Assembly: GCA_030616565.1 (NCBI GenBank)
Contig: JAUWXC010000005.1
Location: forward strand, 1 to 12,883
Source of the DNA: Methanocellales archaeon
Lineage (GTDB): Archaea; Halobacteriota; UBA148; JAUWXC01
Length of the DNA: 12,883 nt
Direction of reading: 5' to 3'
Shown: positions 6,640 through 12,883 of the stretch, one piece after another
Layout: the number at the start of each line of letters is the position of its first letter
Position numbering within the stretch: position 1 is the stretch's first letter
Made by a program: the position numbers and the translations under genes
The notes under the pieces: model-generated
What the model saw: only the letters and a program-made list of their open reading frames with translations
Databases searched by the model: none
Told to the model about the DNA's origin: nothing

Positions 6640-7075
6640 GGTTGACAGGTCGATTCTAAATTCAATACAGGATGGTTTTCCGCTTACATCCAGACCCTTC
6701 GCTGAGTTGGGCGCGAGACTGGGGCTTAGCGAGGACGAGGTGATATCTAGGATTCAAAAATTAAAAGATGCGAACATCATCAGGCGCATAGCTCCCGTCA
6801 TCGATGTGAAAAAGCTTGGCGGCGCCAGCACCTTGGTAGCGATGAGCGTGCCACTGGACAGGGTAGACGAGGTGGCAGGCATTATCAACGCATATTCCGA
6901 AGTATCGCATAATTATTTGCGCCAGGATAAATATAATATCTGGTTTACGGTATCGGCGTCCAGCAAATCGCGCTTGGATCAAATACTCAAGGAGATAGAG
7001 GAAAAAACTGGCTACCCATACATCAATTTGCCAACGGTCAGGGTCTTTAAACTCGGCGTGAAATTTGAGGTGTAG
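6632..7075 (+). CDS. ahbA: Siroheme decarboxylase subunit AhbA (Lrp/AsnC-like fold)
   Basis: AhbA and AhbB together remove two acetate carboxyls from siroheme to give 12,18-didecarboxysiroheme. This 147-residue subunit has an N-terminal winged helix (about 3-55) ending IIRRIAPV, then a RAM-like alpha/beta domain. That domain carries VSHNYLR (91-97; His93 is the likely active-site residue) and YNIWFTV (101-107), the pattern that separates AhbA from AhbB. I chose the GTG at 6632 because it aligns with the ahbB start (DE-x-DR-x-x-L in both) and GGGGG lies about 8 nt upstream. A longer frame from ATG 6590 would add 14 unrelated residues inside ahbD. It overlaps the ahbD end by 8 nt, indicating translational coupling. 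Despite the DNA-binding-type fold, members of this set are enzymes rather than regulators. Confidence 0.9.
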   Translation: MDEVDRSILNSIQDGFPLTSRPFAELGARLGLSEDEVISRIQKLKDANIIRRIAPVIDVKKLGGASTLVAMSVPLDRVDEVAGIINAYSEVSHNYLRQDKYNIWFTVSASSKSRLDQILKEIEEKTGYPYINLPTVRVFKLGVKFEV

Positions 7076-7080
7076 TGGCG

Positions 7081-7542
7081 ATGGATGAGGCTGACAGGAA
7101 ACTGCTGAAGATGATGCAGGATGGTATTCCGCTGGTCAAGAGACCATTTGCAGAGGTAGCTAGTTCGCTCGGCATCGCTGAGGACGAGGTTCTGCAGAGA
7201 CTTCAAAGGTTGCTGGACGAGGGGAAAATCAGGCGCTTTGGCGCATCCATTGCTCATAGAAAAATCGGTGTCATCGCCAATGCGATGTGCGTCTGGAATG
7301 TGCCAGATGAGAGGGTGGATGGGGTTGGAGACATCATAGCAGGTTTCGATGAGGTGACGCACTGCTATGTCCGCTCACGCGCCAGAGACTGGGGGCACAA
7401 TATGTTCGCGATGGTGCACGGTAGGACAAAGCAAGAGTGTGAGGAGGTAGCAGATAGGATCACCAAAGCGATTGGCGTACATGACCGCAAAATCCTATTC
7501 AGCGAGCGAGAATTTAAAAAGACGGGTGTTAGAATTGAGTAA
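7081..7542 (+). CDS. ahbB: Siroheme decarboxylase subunit AhbB (Lrp/AsnC-like fold)
   Basis: This is the partner subunit of AhbA in siroheme decarboxylation. It has 153 residues: a winged helix (3-55) ending KIRRFGA, then a ligand-binding domain with ANAMCVW (66-72), VTHCYVR (92-98; His94) and MVHGRTKQEC (111-120). It ends in ILFSEREFKKTGVR, a typical AhbB tail. The N-terminal third is plainly paralogous to AhbA (QDG-x-PL-x-x-RPFAE in both), so the pair looks like an old tandem duplication. ATG 7081 is preferred over an in-frame GTG at 7075, because GAGGTG (7068-7073) is 7 nt from the ATG and only 1 nt from the GTG. It lies 5 nt after the ahbA stop. Confidence 0.9.
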   Translation: MDEADRKLLKMMQDGIPLVKRPFAEVASSLGIAEDEVLQRLQRLLDEGKIRRFGASIAHRKIGVIANAMCVWNVPDERVDGVGDIIAGFDEVTHCYVRSRARDWGHNMFAMVHGRTKQECEEVADRITKAIGVHDRKILFSEREFKKTGVRIE

Positions 7543-7543
7543 G

Positions 7544-8173
7544 ATGTTGCCCCTTATCGTTGATATCGAACGCAAAAAAATCATCATTTTTGGAGGCGGC
7601 GAGGTGGGAGAGCGGAAGGCAACGTTGTTCAAGGATGCGGATGTGCTGGTTGCGAGCAAGGATTTCACACCAGGATTGCGCAGGCTAGCTGACGAACGCT
7701 CTGTTAAATTGCTCACATGCGACTTAAACGAATTAGATGTCGGACTTCTCATCGATGGCGCATTCTTGGTCATACCTGCCACTGATGATGCAGGGTTGAA
7801 CGCCAAGATTGTTGAAATAGCGAAGAAGCACAACGTCTTGACAAATCCCGTAGATGGCGCTGGAGATGTCATCATCCCTTCTGTGATCAAGCAGGGCGAC
7901 ATCGTGATTGGCATCTCCACCTTGGGGAAGAGCCCTGCAATGTCGAAATTTCTGCGCAAGAAACTGGAGCAGGTAGTATCCAAGAAATACGCGGATATGG
8001 TCAGGCTTCAAGATGAAATCAGGGAAGTCCTGAAGGCGCGCATTTCTGACCAAAAAGCCAGAGAAAAGATACTATGGGAAATACTGAACGACGAATTCAT
8101 CTGGGAATGCTTGGACGCCTCCTATGATAAAGCATATGAGCTGTCAATGGCTCACGTACCCCCCTTACGATAA
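7544..8173 (+). CDS. Precorrin-2 dehydrogenase (CysG N-terminal/Met8p/SirC family)
   Basis: This enzyme oxidises precorrin-2 to sirohydrochlorin with NAD+, the step before iron insertion to siroheme. It has 209 residues. MLPLIVD is followed by the Rossmann glycine motif GGGEVGERKA (17-26), then PATDD (78-82), LTNPVD (99-104) and GISTLGKSPAMSKFLRKKLE (123-142). Asp104 matches the catalytic Asp of CysG/Met8p. The C-terminal 60 residues form the helical dimerisation part, and no uroporphyrinogen methyltransferase domain is fused. Whether it also chelates iron, as Met8p does, cannot be told. ATG 7544 gives the standard N-terminus and starts 1 nt after the ahbB stop; the frame is open further upstream inside ahbB. 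Its 3' end overlaps the convergent membrane-protein gene by 9 nt. Confidence 0.9.
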   Translation: MLPLIVDIERKKIIIFGGGEVGERKATLFKDADVLVASKDFTPGLRRLADERSVKLLTCDLNELDVGLLIDGAFLVIPATDDAGLNAKIVEIAKKHNVLTNPVDGAGDVIIPSVIKQGDIVIGISTLGKSPAMSKFLRKKLEQVVSKKYADMVRLQDEIREVLKARISDQKAREKILWEILNDEFIWECLDASYDKAYELSMAHVPPLR

Positions 8174-8491
8174 TGCAAAGCCCAACATCGCATTTATCGC
8201 TATCAGCGCCACAGCAAACATCGAAATGTAGAAAACATCTCTTCGTTTTTCCTTTAATACCACGGTGTTAACTATATTTGTGCCCAATGCAAATAGACCT
8301 GCAACCATGCGCCCCGTTATACTGGCATCGACAATCATTGCAGCATAGACCGCGACCATACCCAATATTGCAAGAGCAGATGTTGCCATATACTTGCGTT
8401 CATACTTCCTGCCCCAAACACATAAAGCCACTCCGATTACGACGGCGAAAATAAAACCAGTCAAGTTATTGTGTATGGTCACAAGTTCCAT
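8165..8491 (-). CDS. Small four-helix integral membrane protein of unknown function
   Basis: This encodes 108 residues with about four hydrophobic segments (roughly 11-27, 35-55, 61-79 and 86-106), separated by short charged loops (GRKYERK, KEKRRD). I do not recognise the family. Two adjacent ATG codons exist at 8494 and 8491. GGTGAG abuts the first and is 3 nt from the second, the same spacing as at 3143-3152, so 8491 is preferred. TATATATTT at 8523-8531 is correctly placed to be its promoter. The gene lies opposite to, and between, two heme-synthesis blocks and overlaps the preceding gene's 3' end. That position hints at a heme-related role such as transport or cytochrome assembly, but there is no motif evidence. 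The hydrophobic pattern and ribosome site make it a likely real gene. Confidence 0.7.
   Translation of the reverse strand: MELVTIHNNLTGFIFAVVIGVALCVWGRKYERKYMATSALAILGMVAVYAAMIVDASITGRMVAGLFALGTNIVNTVVLKEKRRDVFYISMFAVALIAINAMLGFALS
8246..8257 (+). terminator. Possible T-rich terminator for the ahb transcript
   Basis: TTTTTCCTTT lies about 75 nt after the precorrin-2 dehydrogenase stop, inside the opposite-strand membrane gene. Archaeal polymerases stop at T-rich tracts, and there is no free intergenic space for one at this tail-to-tail junction. The support is weak because the same bases encode Lys/Glu codons of the opposite gene. Confidence 0.25.
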
Positions 8492-8522
8492 CATCTCACC
8501 ATTTCATCATTTCTGCCCTGGG

Positions 8523-8531
8523 TATATATTT
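8523..8531. promoter_or_regulatory. TATA-like box between membrane-protein gene and hemA
   Basis: TATATATTT lies about 33-40 nt before the leftward start at 8491, giving a predicted transcript start near 8498. It could also serve hemA with a long leader. A second AT-rich run, TTTATTATATTTT (8588-8600), is nearer hemA but would put the transcript start close to the hemA ribosome site (GGAG, 8617-8620). Confidence 0.45.
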
Positions 8532-8629
8532 GTTTCTTATATGAATTACGTAAAAGCACCTGGGCAAGATATATGCTCTATGTCTTATTTATTATATTTT
8601 GCCATGAAACTTTGAAGGAGCTCAAACAT

Positions 8630-9874
8630 ATGGCTAAAATAGCAAGCATACAAATCACTCACGAGTGGGCGGCCATAGAAGACCTCGAAAAAGTGAGATA
8701 TGACGATGTGGAGGCCGCACGCAAAGAGCTGTACTCCTTTGGCGGTGTAGATGAGTGTGTTGTACTCCAGACATGCAACAGGGTAGAGGCATATATCGCC
8801 TCCTCTGGCGACTGTGAGCAGGTGTTGAGGGGTTATGTCGATTATAAAAATATCCCGCCGCATATTGCGAAATACCTTGGCCATGAGGCATCACTTCGAC
8901 ATCTATTCAGGCTTGCATCTGGCCTCGAATCCATGATTGTCGGCGAAGATCAGATCCTTGGACAGGTTAAGGAGGCGTTCAATAGTGCAAAGTCACTTGG
9001 TACCACTGGCAAAATCCTTGGCATGACTTTTAGAAAAGCAATCAATGTCGGTAAGAGGGTCAGAACTGAGACCGGCATCAACAAAGGCGCGGTATCGATA
9101 GGTTCTGCGGCCGTGGATCTGGCAGAGCAGATACTTGGTACACTGAAGGATAAGAACGTCTTGATTATCGGCGCAGGCGAAATGGCAACACTGGTGGCAA
9201 AGGCGCTCTCGGAGATAGATATCAGTGCGATTGTTGTGTCGAGCAGGACGCATGAGCACGCACTCAAATTGGCAAGGGAATTAGGTGGTAAGGCGATACA
9301 CTTTGAGAACTTCGTTGACTACATCCCTACGTCGGACATTATTATCAGCGCTACCTCTGCGCCACACTTCGTTATTACGAAAGAGATGATGGAGAAAGTT
9401 GCATTGGATAAAAAAATAGTTATCATAGACATAGCCAGCCCAAGGGACGTGGAGGACTCGGTGGCGAAAACTCCAAACGTTGAGTTGCACAACATCGACT
9501 CTCTGAAGAGCATAAAGGATGCGAACCTGGAAAAGCGGAAAACTGAAGCTTTAAAGGCAGAAAAGATAATCGAAGAAGAGCTTAAGTTATTCAAAAAACA
9601 ATACAAACAGAAAAGAGCGGATAAGGTAATTTCCTCGTTATACTCTCATATTGAGAGTATCCGAGTCCAAGAACGGCAAAAGGCAATCAACAGGCTGAAA
9701 GCTGCTGGGAGATTGAATGAACAGCAAGCCAAAATCATTGACGATCTGACCAACTCGCTCATCAACAAGATGCTTGCCCAGCCAACAAAATCCCTTCGGG
9801 AGGGTGGCGAGGAAGAAAATGACGACTTCCTGCACTCAATCATGAAATTGTTTAAAATAGATGGTGGTGATTAG
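8630..9874 (+). CDS. hemA: Glutamyl-tRNA reductase
   Basis: HemA reduces glutamyl-tRNA(Glu) with NADPH to glutamate-1-semialdehyde, the first committed step of the C5 tetrapyrrole pathway. This 414-residue protein has the catalytic Cys49 in QTCNRVE (47-53), then [20 protein letters not shown] (91-110), the NADPH-binding GAGEMA (181-186), and [10 protein letters not shown] (266-275). A long helical linker leads to a C-terminal dimerisation domain with [10 protein letters not shown]. The length is normal for the family. ATG 8630 follows GAAGGAG by 9 nt. The frame is open further upstream to 8471, but those residues are not family-like and cross the intergenic promoter. It stops at TAG 9872-9874, inside which the hemB ribosome site is embedded. 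Confidence 0.97.
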   Translation: MAKIASIQITHEWAAIEDLEKVRYDDVEAARKELYSFGGVDECVVLQTCNRVEAYIASSGDCEQVLRGYVDYKNIPPHIAKYLGHEASLRHLFRLASGLESMIVGEDQILGQVKEAFNSAKSLGTTGKILGMTFRKAINVGKRVRTETGINKGAVSIGSAAVDLAEQILGTLKDKNVLIIGAGEMATLVAKALSEIDISAIVVSSRTHEHALKLARELGGKAIHFENFVDYIPTSDIIISATSAPHFVITKEMMEKVALDKKIVIIDIASPRDVEDSVAKTPNVELHNIDSLKSIKDANLEKRKTEALKAEKIIEEELKLFKKQYKQKRADKVISSLYSHIESIRVQERQKAINRLKAAGRLNEQQAKIIDDLTNSLINKMLAQPTKSLREGGEEENDDFLHSIMKLFKIDGGD

Positions 9875-9879
9875 ATATT

Positions 9880-10848
9880 ATGTTCCCTGCATCGAGAATG
9901 CGAAGACTAAGGCAGCCCAAGATAAGGGATATGGTTCGGGAAACTGAGCTTACGAATAACGATTTGATATACCCACTGTTTGTCAGCGAGGTCGATACAA
10001 AACCCGTTGAAATTGAGTCCATGCCAGGGCAGTTCAGGTATCCCTTGAGCAGGATAGCGGATGAGGCAAAGGCAGTAACAGAACTGGGAATTCCCGCCAT
10101 TATTTTGTTCGGCATTCCATCTCACAAGGATGAGGTCGGGAGTTCTGCCTATGATCCAAATGGAGTCATCCAGAAAGCAGTCACAGCAATCAAGGACGAG
10201 TTGGGCGATGAGTTACTTGTGATTACGGATGTATGTCTGTGTGAGTACATGACGCACGGTCATTGCGGCATCGTCGAGAATGGAAAAATCTTGAACGACC
10301 CAACGCTGGAGATACTGGGGAAAACTGCAGCCAATCATGCCCAGGCTGGCGCGGACATTGTTGCCCCCTCCGGAATGATGGATGGCATGGTGGATGCAAT
10401 ACGCACGGCTCTGGACGACGGGGGATTTCAGGATACGCTCATAATGTCCTATGCAGTAAAGTACGCCTCCTCCTTCTTCGCTCCTTTCAGGGAGGCTGCC
10501 GAATCCGGCTATGCATTCGGCGACAGGACCACATATCAAATGGACCCTGCCAATTCTGAGGAAGCGCTGAGGGAGGCATCGCTTGATTTGGATGAAGGCG
10601 CGGACATCATCATGGTAAAACCTGCGCTACCCTACCTGGACATAATCTATAGAATCAAAACAGAATTGGGCGTTCCCACTGCTGCATACAGCGTCAGCGG
10701 CGAGTATGCCATGCTCAAGGCAGCGTCGCAAAAGGGCTGGCTGGATGAAAAAGCAGTCATCATGGAATCGTTGCTGGCCATCAAAAGAGCAGGCGCGGAC
10801 ATGATTCTCACCTATTTTGCCAAAGACGCTGCGGAGTGGCTCAGATGA
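9880..10848 (+). CDS. hemB: Porphobilinogen synthase (delta-aminolevulinic acid dehydratase)
   Basis: HemB condenses two 5-aminolevulinate molecules to porphobilinogen. This 322-residue protein has the zinc-site motif [13 protein letters not shown] (117-129) with Cys119, Cys121 and Cys129, indicating a zinc-dependent rather than magnesium-only enzyme. The two Schiff-base lysines are Lys194 in [11 protein letters not shown] and Lys247 in IIMVKPA, and the substrate-binding YSVSGEY lies at 270-276. The length is typical. GGTGATT (9866-9872), partly inside the hemA end, sits 8 nt before the ATG. The stop overlaps the hemL start as ATGA, so the two are translationally coupled. Confidence 0.97.
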   Translation: MFPASRMRRLRQPKIRDMVRETELTNNDLIYPLFVSEVDTKPVEIESMPGQFRYPLSRIADEAKAVTELGIPAIILFGIPSHKDEVGSSAYDPNGVIQKAVTAIKDELGDELLVITDVCLCEYMTHGHCGIVENGKILNDPTLEILGKTAANHAQAGADIVAPSGMMDGMVDAIRTALDDGGFQDTLIMSYAVKYASSFFAPFREAAESGYAFGDRTTYQMDPANSEEALREASLDLDEGADIIMVKPALPYLDIIYRIKTELGVPTAAYSVSGEYAMLKAASQKGWLDEKAVIMESLLAIKRAGADMILTYFAKDAAEWLR

Positions 10849-12101
10849 GCTCGGAAGAGTTGTTCAACGAGGCGCAAAGACTTTTGCCTGGTGGAGTCAG
10901 CTCACCTGTCAGGGCCATCAAGCCTTACCCCTTCTATGTTAAATCTGCTCAAGGCTCCAGGATCGTGGATATAGATGGAAACGAATACATCGACTACTGC
11001 ATGGGATATGGTCCCCTCATACTGGGGCATGCGCATCCTGCCATCAAAATGGCGGTCATAGGTCAGTTGGACAAGGGCTGGCTTTATGGAACGCCGATCG
11101 AGCAGGAGGTAGCGCTGGCGAAGGAGATAGCCCGCTACTACAAAAGCATAGAAATGGTGCGCTTCGTAAACACTGGTACGGAGGCGACGATGAGCGCGAT
11201 AAGGATTGCGCGCGGCTTTACGGAGAGAAATAAGATAATAAAGATAGAGGGCGGTTTTCATGGTGCGCACGATGCTGTGCTGGTGAAGGCGGGTTCTGGT
11301 GCTGCCACGATGGGCATGCCGAGTTCGCTGGGTGTTCCTCCTGAATTCACGAAACACACGCTGCAGGCGCCGTTTAATAACATAGGAGCGTTGTCTCAGG
11401 TCATCGACAAGTTCAAGGAGGATGTAGCAGCCATCATAATGGAGCCTGTGATGGGCAATGTAGGGCCGATTCTGCCAGAGGACGGATATCTTCAAGAGGT
11501 GCGCGCTTTGACGAAGGAGCGCGACATACTACTCATCTTCGATGAGGTCATCACCGGTTTTAGACTGACAGTGGGTGGGGCTCAGGAATATTACAATGTG
11601 ACACCCGACATCACAACACTTGGCAAGATCCTCGGAGGAGGTCTCCCTATAGGTGCAGTTGGAGGCAGGCGGGAGATAATGGAATATGTTTCGCCAGCAG
11701 GCAAGGTCTATCAGGCTGGAACATTCAACGGCAATCCTGTATCGCTAACGGCAGGTCTGGCGACGATAGAGGTGCTGCGCAGCGAGAACGTTCATGAAAA
11801 GCTCAATGATGCGGGCGATTCGCTTAGGACTCAGCTGAGAGACCTCGTGACGGACAAAGGTCTCGATTATGCCGTTGCCGGCATTGGATCCATGTTCAAG
11901 ATATTCTTCGGGGGCGAGGTGCGCAATTATCAGGGCGCGCTCAAATGCGATAAAGATGGATATGAACAGTTCTTCCACAGGATGCACAAAGATGGCGTAT
12001 TTCTCCCTCCATCCCAGTTTGAGACCAACTTTTTATCTTATGCCCATACGCAAGAGGACATCAAAAGGACGATAGATGCGTACGAGGTAAACCTCTCATG
12101 A
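10845..12101 (+). CDS. hemL: Glutamate-1-semialdehyde 2,1-aminomutase
   Basis: HemL converts glutamate-1-semialdehyde to 5-aminolevulinate using pyridoxal/pyridoxamine phosphate. It therefore acts between HemA and HemB although it lies downstream of both. This 418-residue class III aminotransferase shows [11 protein letters not shown] (14-24), [12 protein letters not shown] (109-120), GGFHGAHD (136-143), FDEVITGFR (232-240; the Asp pairs with the cofactor pyridine nitrogen), [14 protein letters not shown] (258-271; Lys261 binds the cofactor) and [10 protein letters not shown] (289-298). ATG 10845 overlaps the hemB stop (ATGA), with GGAG 8 nt upstream. A GTG at 10836 is in frame but inside hemB and not needed. 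Its own stop overlaps the hemC start in the same ATGA manner. Confidence 0.97.
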   Translation: MSSEELFNEAQRLLPGGVSSPVRAIKPYPFYVKSAQGSRIVDIDGNEYIDYCMGYGPLILGHAHPAIKMAVIGQLDKGWLYGTPIEQEVALAKEIARYYKSIEMVRFVNTGTEATMSAIRIARGFTERNKIIKIEGGFHGAHDAVLVKAGSGAATMGMPSSLGVPPEFTKHTLQAPFNNIGALSQVIDKFKEDVAAIIMEPVMGNVGPILPEDGYLQEVRALTKERDILLIFDEVITGFRLTVGGAQEYYNVTPDITTLGKILGGGLPIGAVGGRREIMEYVSPAGKVYQAGTFNGNPVSLTAGLATIEVLRSENVHEKLNDAGDSLRTQLRDLVTDKGLDYAVAGIGSMFKIFFGGEVRNYQGALKCDKDGYEQFFHRMHKDGVFLPPSQFETNFLSYAHTQEDIKRTIDAYEVNLS

Positions 12102-12883
12102 TCATAGGCTCGAGGGGCAGCGCACTTGCGTTAGCGCAGACAGAATACATCAGGTCGCTGCTGCAGGAAAAAGGCATTCAAACCACACTCAGAATCGTCA
12201 AGACCAGTGGCGATAAGTTCGCGAACCGTCCTTTACATGAAATTGGCACCGGCGTCTTCGTCAGGGAAATAGACGAGTTGATGCTAAAGGGTGAAATCGA
12301 TGCAGCGGTGCACAGCATGAAGGATGTGCCAACAGAGCGACCGCCCCACCTTATCCTCAGTGCTGTGTTGCGCAGGGGCTCGCCGTATGATGTTTTGGTC
12401 AGCGACTACAAGTTTGAGGAGTTGCCAGAAGGCGCGGTTATAGGTACCTCCAGTCTACGGCGAAAAGCGCAATTGCTGAGGATTAGGCCTGATTTGAACG
12501 CCAAGGGCATACGGGGCAATGTGGATACAAGACTACGTAAGTTACGCAGAGGAGATTATGACGGGGTCGTGTTGGCGGAGGCAGGAATAAAGCGGATGCA
12601 GATTGATGTAGAGACAGAACGCCTCCCCATCATTCCATCTGCCGGTCAGGGAGCCATAGTAGTTATCACGAGAAAGGATGTGGATGATAAACTCAAGCAG
12701 TTTAATCACGAACCATCTCGGACCGAAACAGAGGTTGAAAGGACCATATTAAAGATTCTGGGAGGGGGTTGCATCGTTCCAATAGGTGTGCTCGCGCGCA
12801 TTCACGGTGATACTGTCATCGTTAAGGCGGAGATTCTCTCGCCAGATGGACGAAGGTGCATATCAATGGAGCGCTCCTTTCAC
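12098..12883 (+). CDS. hemC: Hydroxymethylbilane synthase (porphobilinogen deaminase), 3'-truncated by window end
   Basis: HemC polymerises four porphobilinogens to hydroxymethylbilane. Of a family length near 290-310, 262 residues are present; the frame is open to the last base. Motifs are [12 protein letters not shown] (4-15), [11 protein letters not shown] (69-79; Asp76 is the catalytic Asp), [11 protein letters not shown] (116-126), [10 protein letters not shown] (137-146) and [10 protein letters not shown] (221-230). Cys225 is the attachment site of the dipyrromethane cofactor. The start overlaps the hemL stop (ATGA), with GAGGT about 9 nt upstream. The substrate supply order HemA-HemL-HemB-HemC is thus complete within this operon. 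A hemD gene for uroporphyrinogen III synthase may follow outside the window. Confidence 0.96.
   Translation, partial: MIIGSRGSALALAQTEYIRSLLQEKGIQTTLRIVKTSGDKFANRPLHEIGTGVFVREIDELMLKGEIDAAVHSMKDVPTERPPHLILSAVLRRGSPYDVLVSDYKFEELPEGAVIGTSSLRRKAQLLRIRPDLNAKGIRGNVDTRLRKLRRGDYDGVVLAEAGIKRMQIDVETERLPIIPSAGQGAIVVITRKDVDDKLKQFNHEPSRTETEVERTILKILGGGCIVPIGVLARIHGDTVIVKAEILSPDGRRCISMERSFH

Noticed and set aside
7073..7075. TAG codons of ahbA and hemA (9872-9874) as possible pyrrolysine sites
   Set aside because: Both proteins are full length at the TAG, and the next genes start immediately after.
6632..7542. Reading the two Lrp/AsnC-like proteins as transcription regulators
   Set aside because: Their residue patterns (HNY...YN-x-WFT and HCY...HGR) and position between ahbD and precorrin-2 dehydrogenase identify siroheme decarboxylase subunits.
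8471..8629. Upstream extension of hemA
   Set aside because: It runs through the promoter region and the opposite-strand gene start and adds non-family residues. ATG 8630 has a good ribosome site.
10902..11495. Open minus-strand frame of 197 codons
   Set aside because: It is antisense to hemL, whose motifs are unmistakable. The protein is Arg/His/Tyr-rich with no domain.

Overview
The window looks archaeal, most likely from a euryarchaeote related to cytochrome-containing methanogens, methane or alkane oxidisers, or Archaeoglobus-like lineages. The evidence is an archaeal-type AMP phosphorylase, a geranylgeranyl-reductase-family flavoprotein, the siroheme-dependent (Ahb) heme pathway, AT-rich TATA-like boxes upstream of genes, and GGTGAT/GAGGTG ribosome-binding sites that fit the archaeal 16S 3' end. 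I cannot name the genus from sequence alone.

Left part (1-5331) is a patchwork of short units on alternating strands. It holds the 3' part of a geranylgeranyl reductase (+), a compact chorismate-lyase-like protein (-), a 68-residue RING/PHD-like zinc protein (+), AMP phosphorylase (-), an exported cysteine-containing protein rich in N-glycosylation sequons with one CxxCH motif (+), and a B12-binding-domain radical SAM enzyme (-). Two divergent pairs share short AT-rich intergenic regions whose TATA-like cores are palindromic. All convergent pairs meet tail to tail with at most 5 nt between them or with a short overlap.

Right part (5584-12883) is a tetrapyrrole/heme biosynthesis cluster in two tandem blocks. 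Block one is ahbD-ahbA-ahbB-precorrin-2 dehydrogenase: steps after uroporphyrinogen III, namely oxidation of precorrin-2, siroheme decarboxylation and the final conversion of Fe-coproporphyrin III to heme b. Block two is hemA-hemB-hemL-hemC, making hydroxymethylbilane from glutamyl-tRNA; hemC runs off the window end. Genes in each block overlap or are nearly contiguous, consistent with operons. A small four-helix membrane protein of unknown function lies on the opposite strand between the blocks. AhbC, HemD, uroporphyrinogen methyltransferase and a separate ferrochelatase are not in the window and would have to lie elsewhere.

I found no CRISPR array, mobile element, rRNA or tRNA. Intergenic stretches are all under 300 bp. 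The longest (5332-5583, about 250 bp) carries two dyad-symmetric elements but no recognisable gene. I see no convincing new multi-gene system. The most open questions are the dyad before ahbD, the exported CxxCH protein, the RING-like mini-protein, and the orphan B12 radical SAM enzyme.
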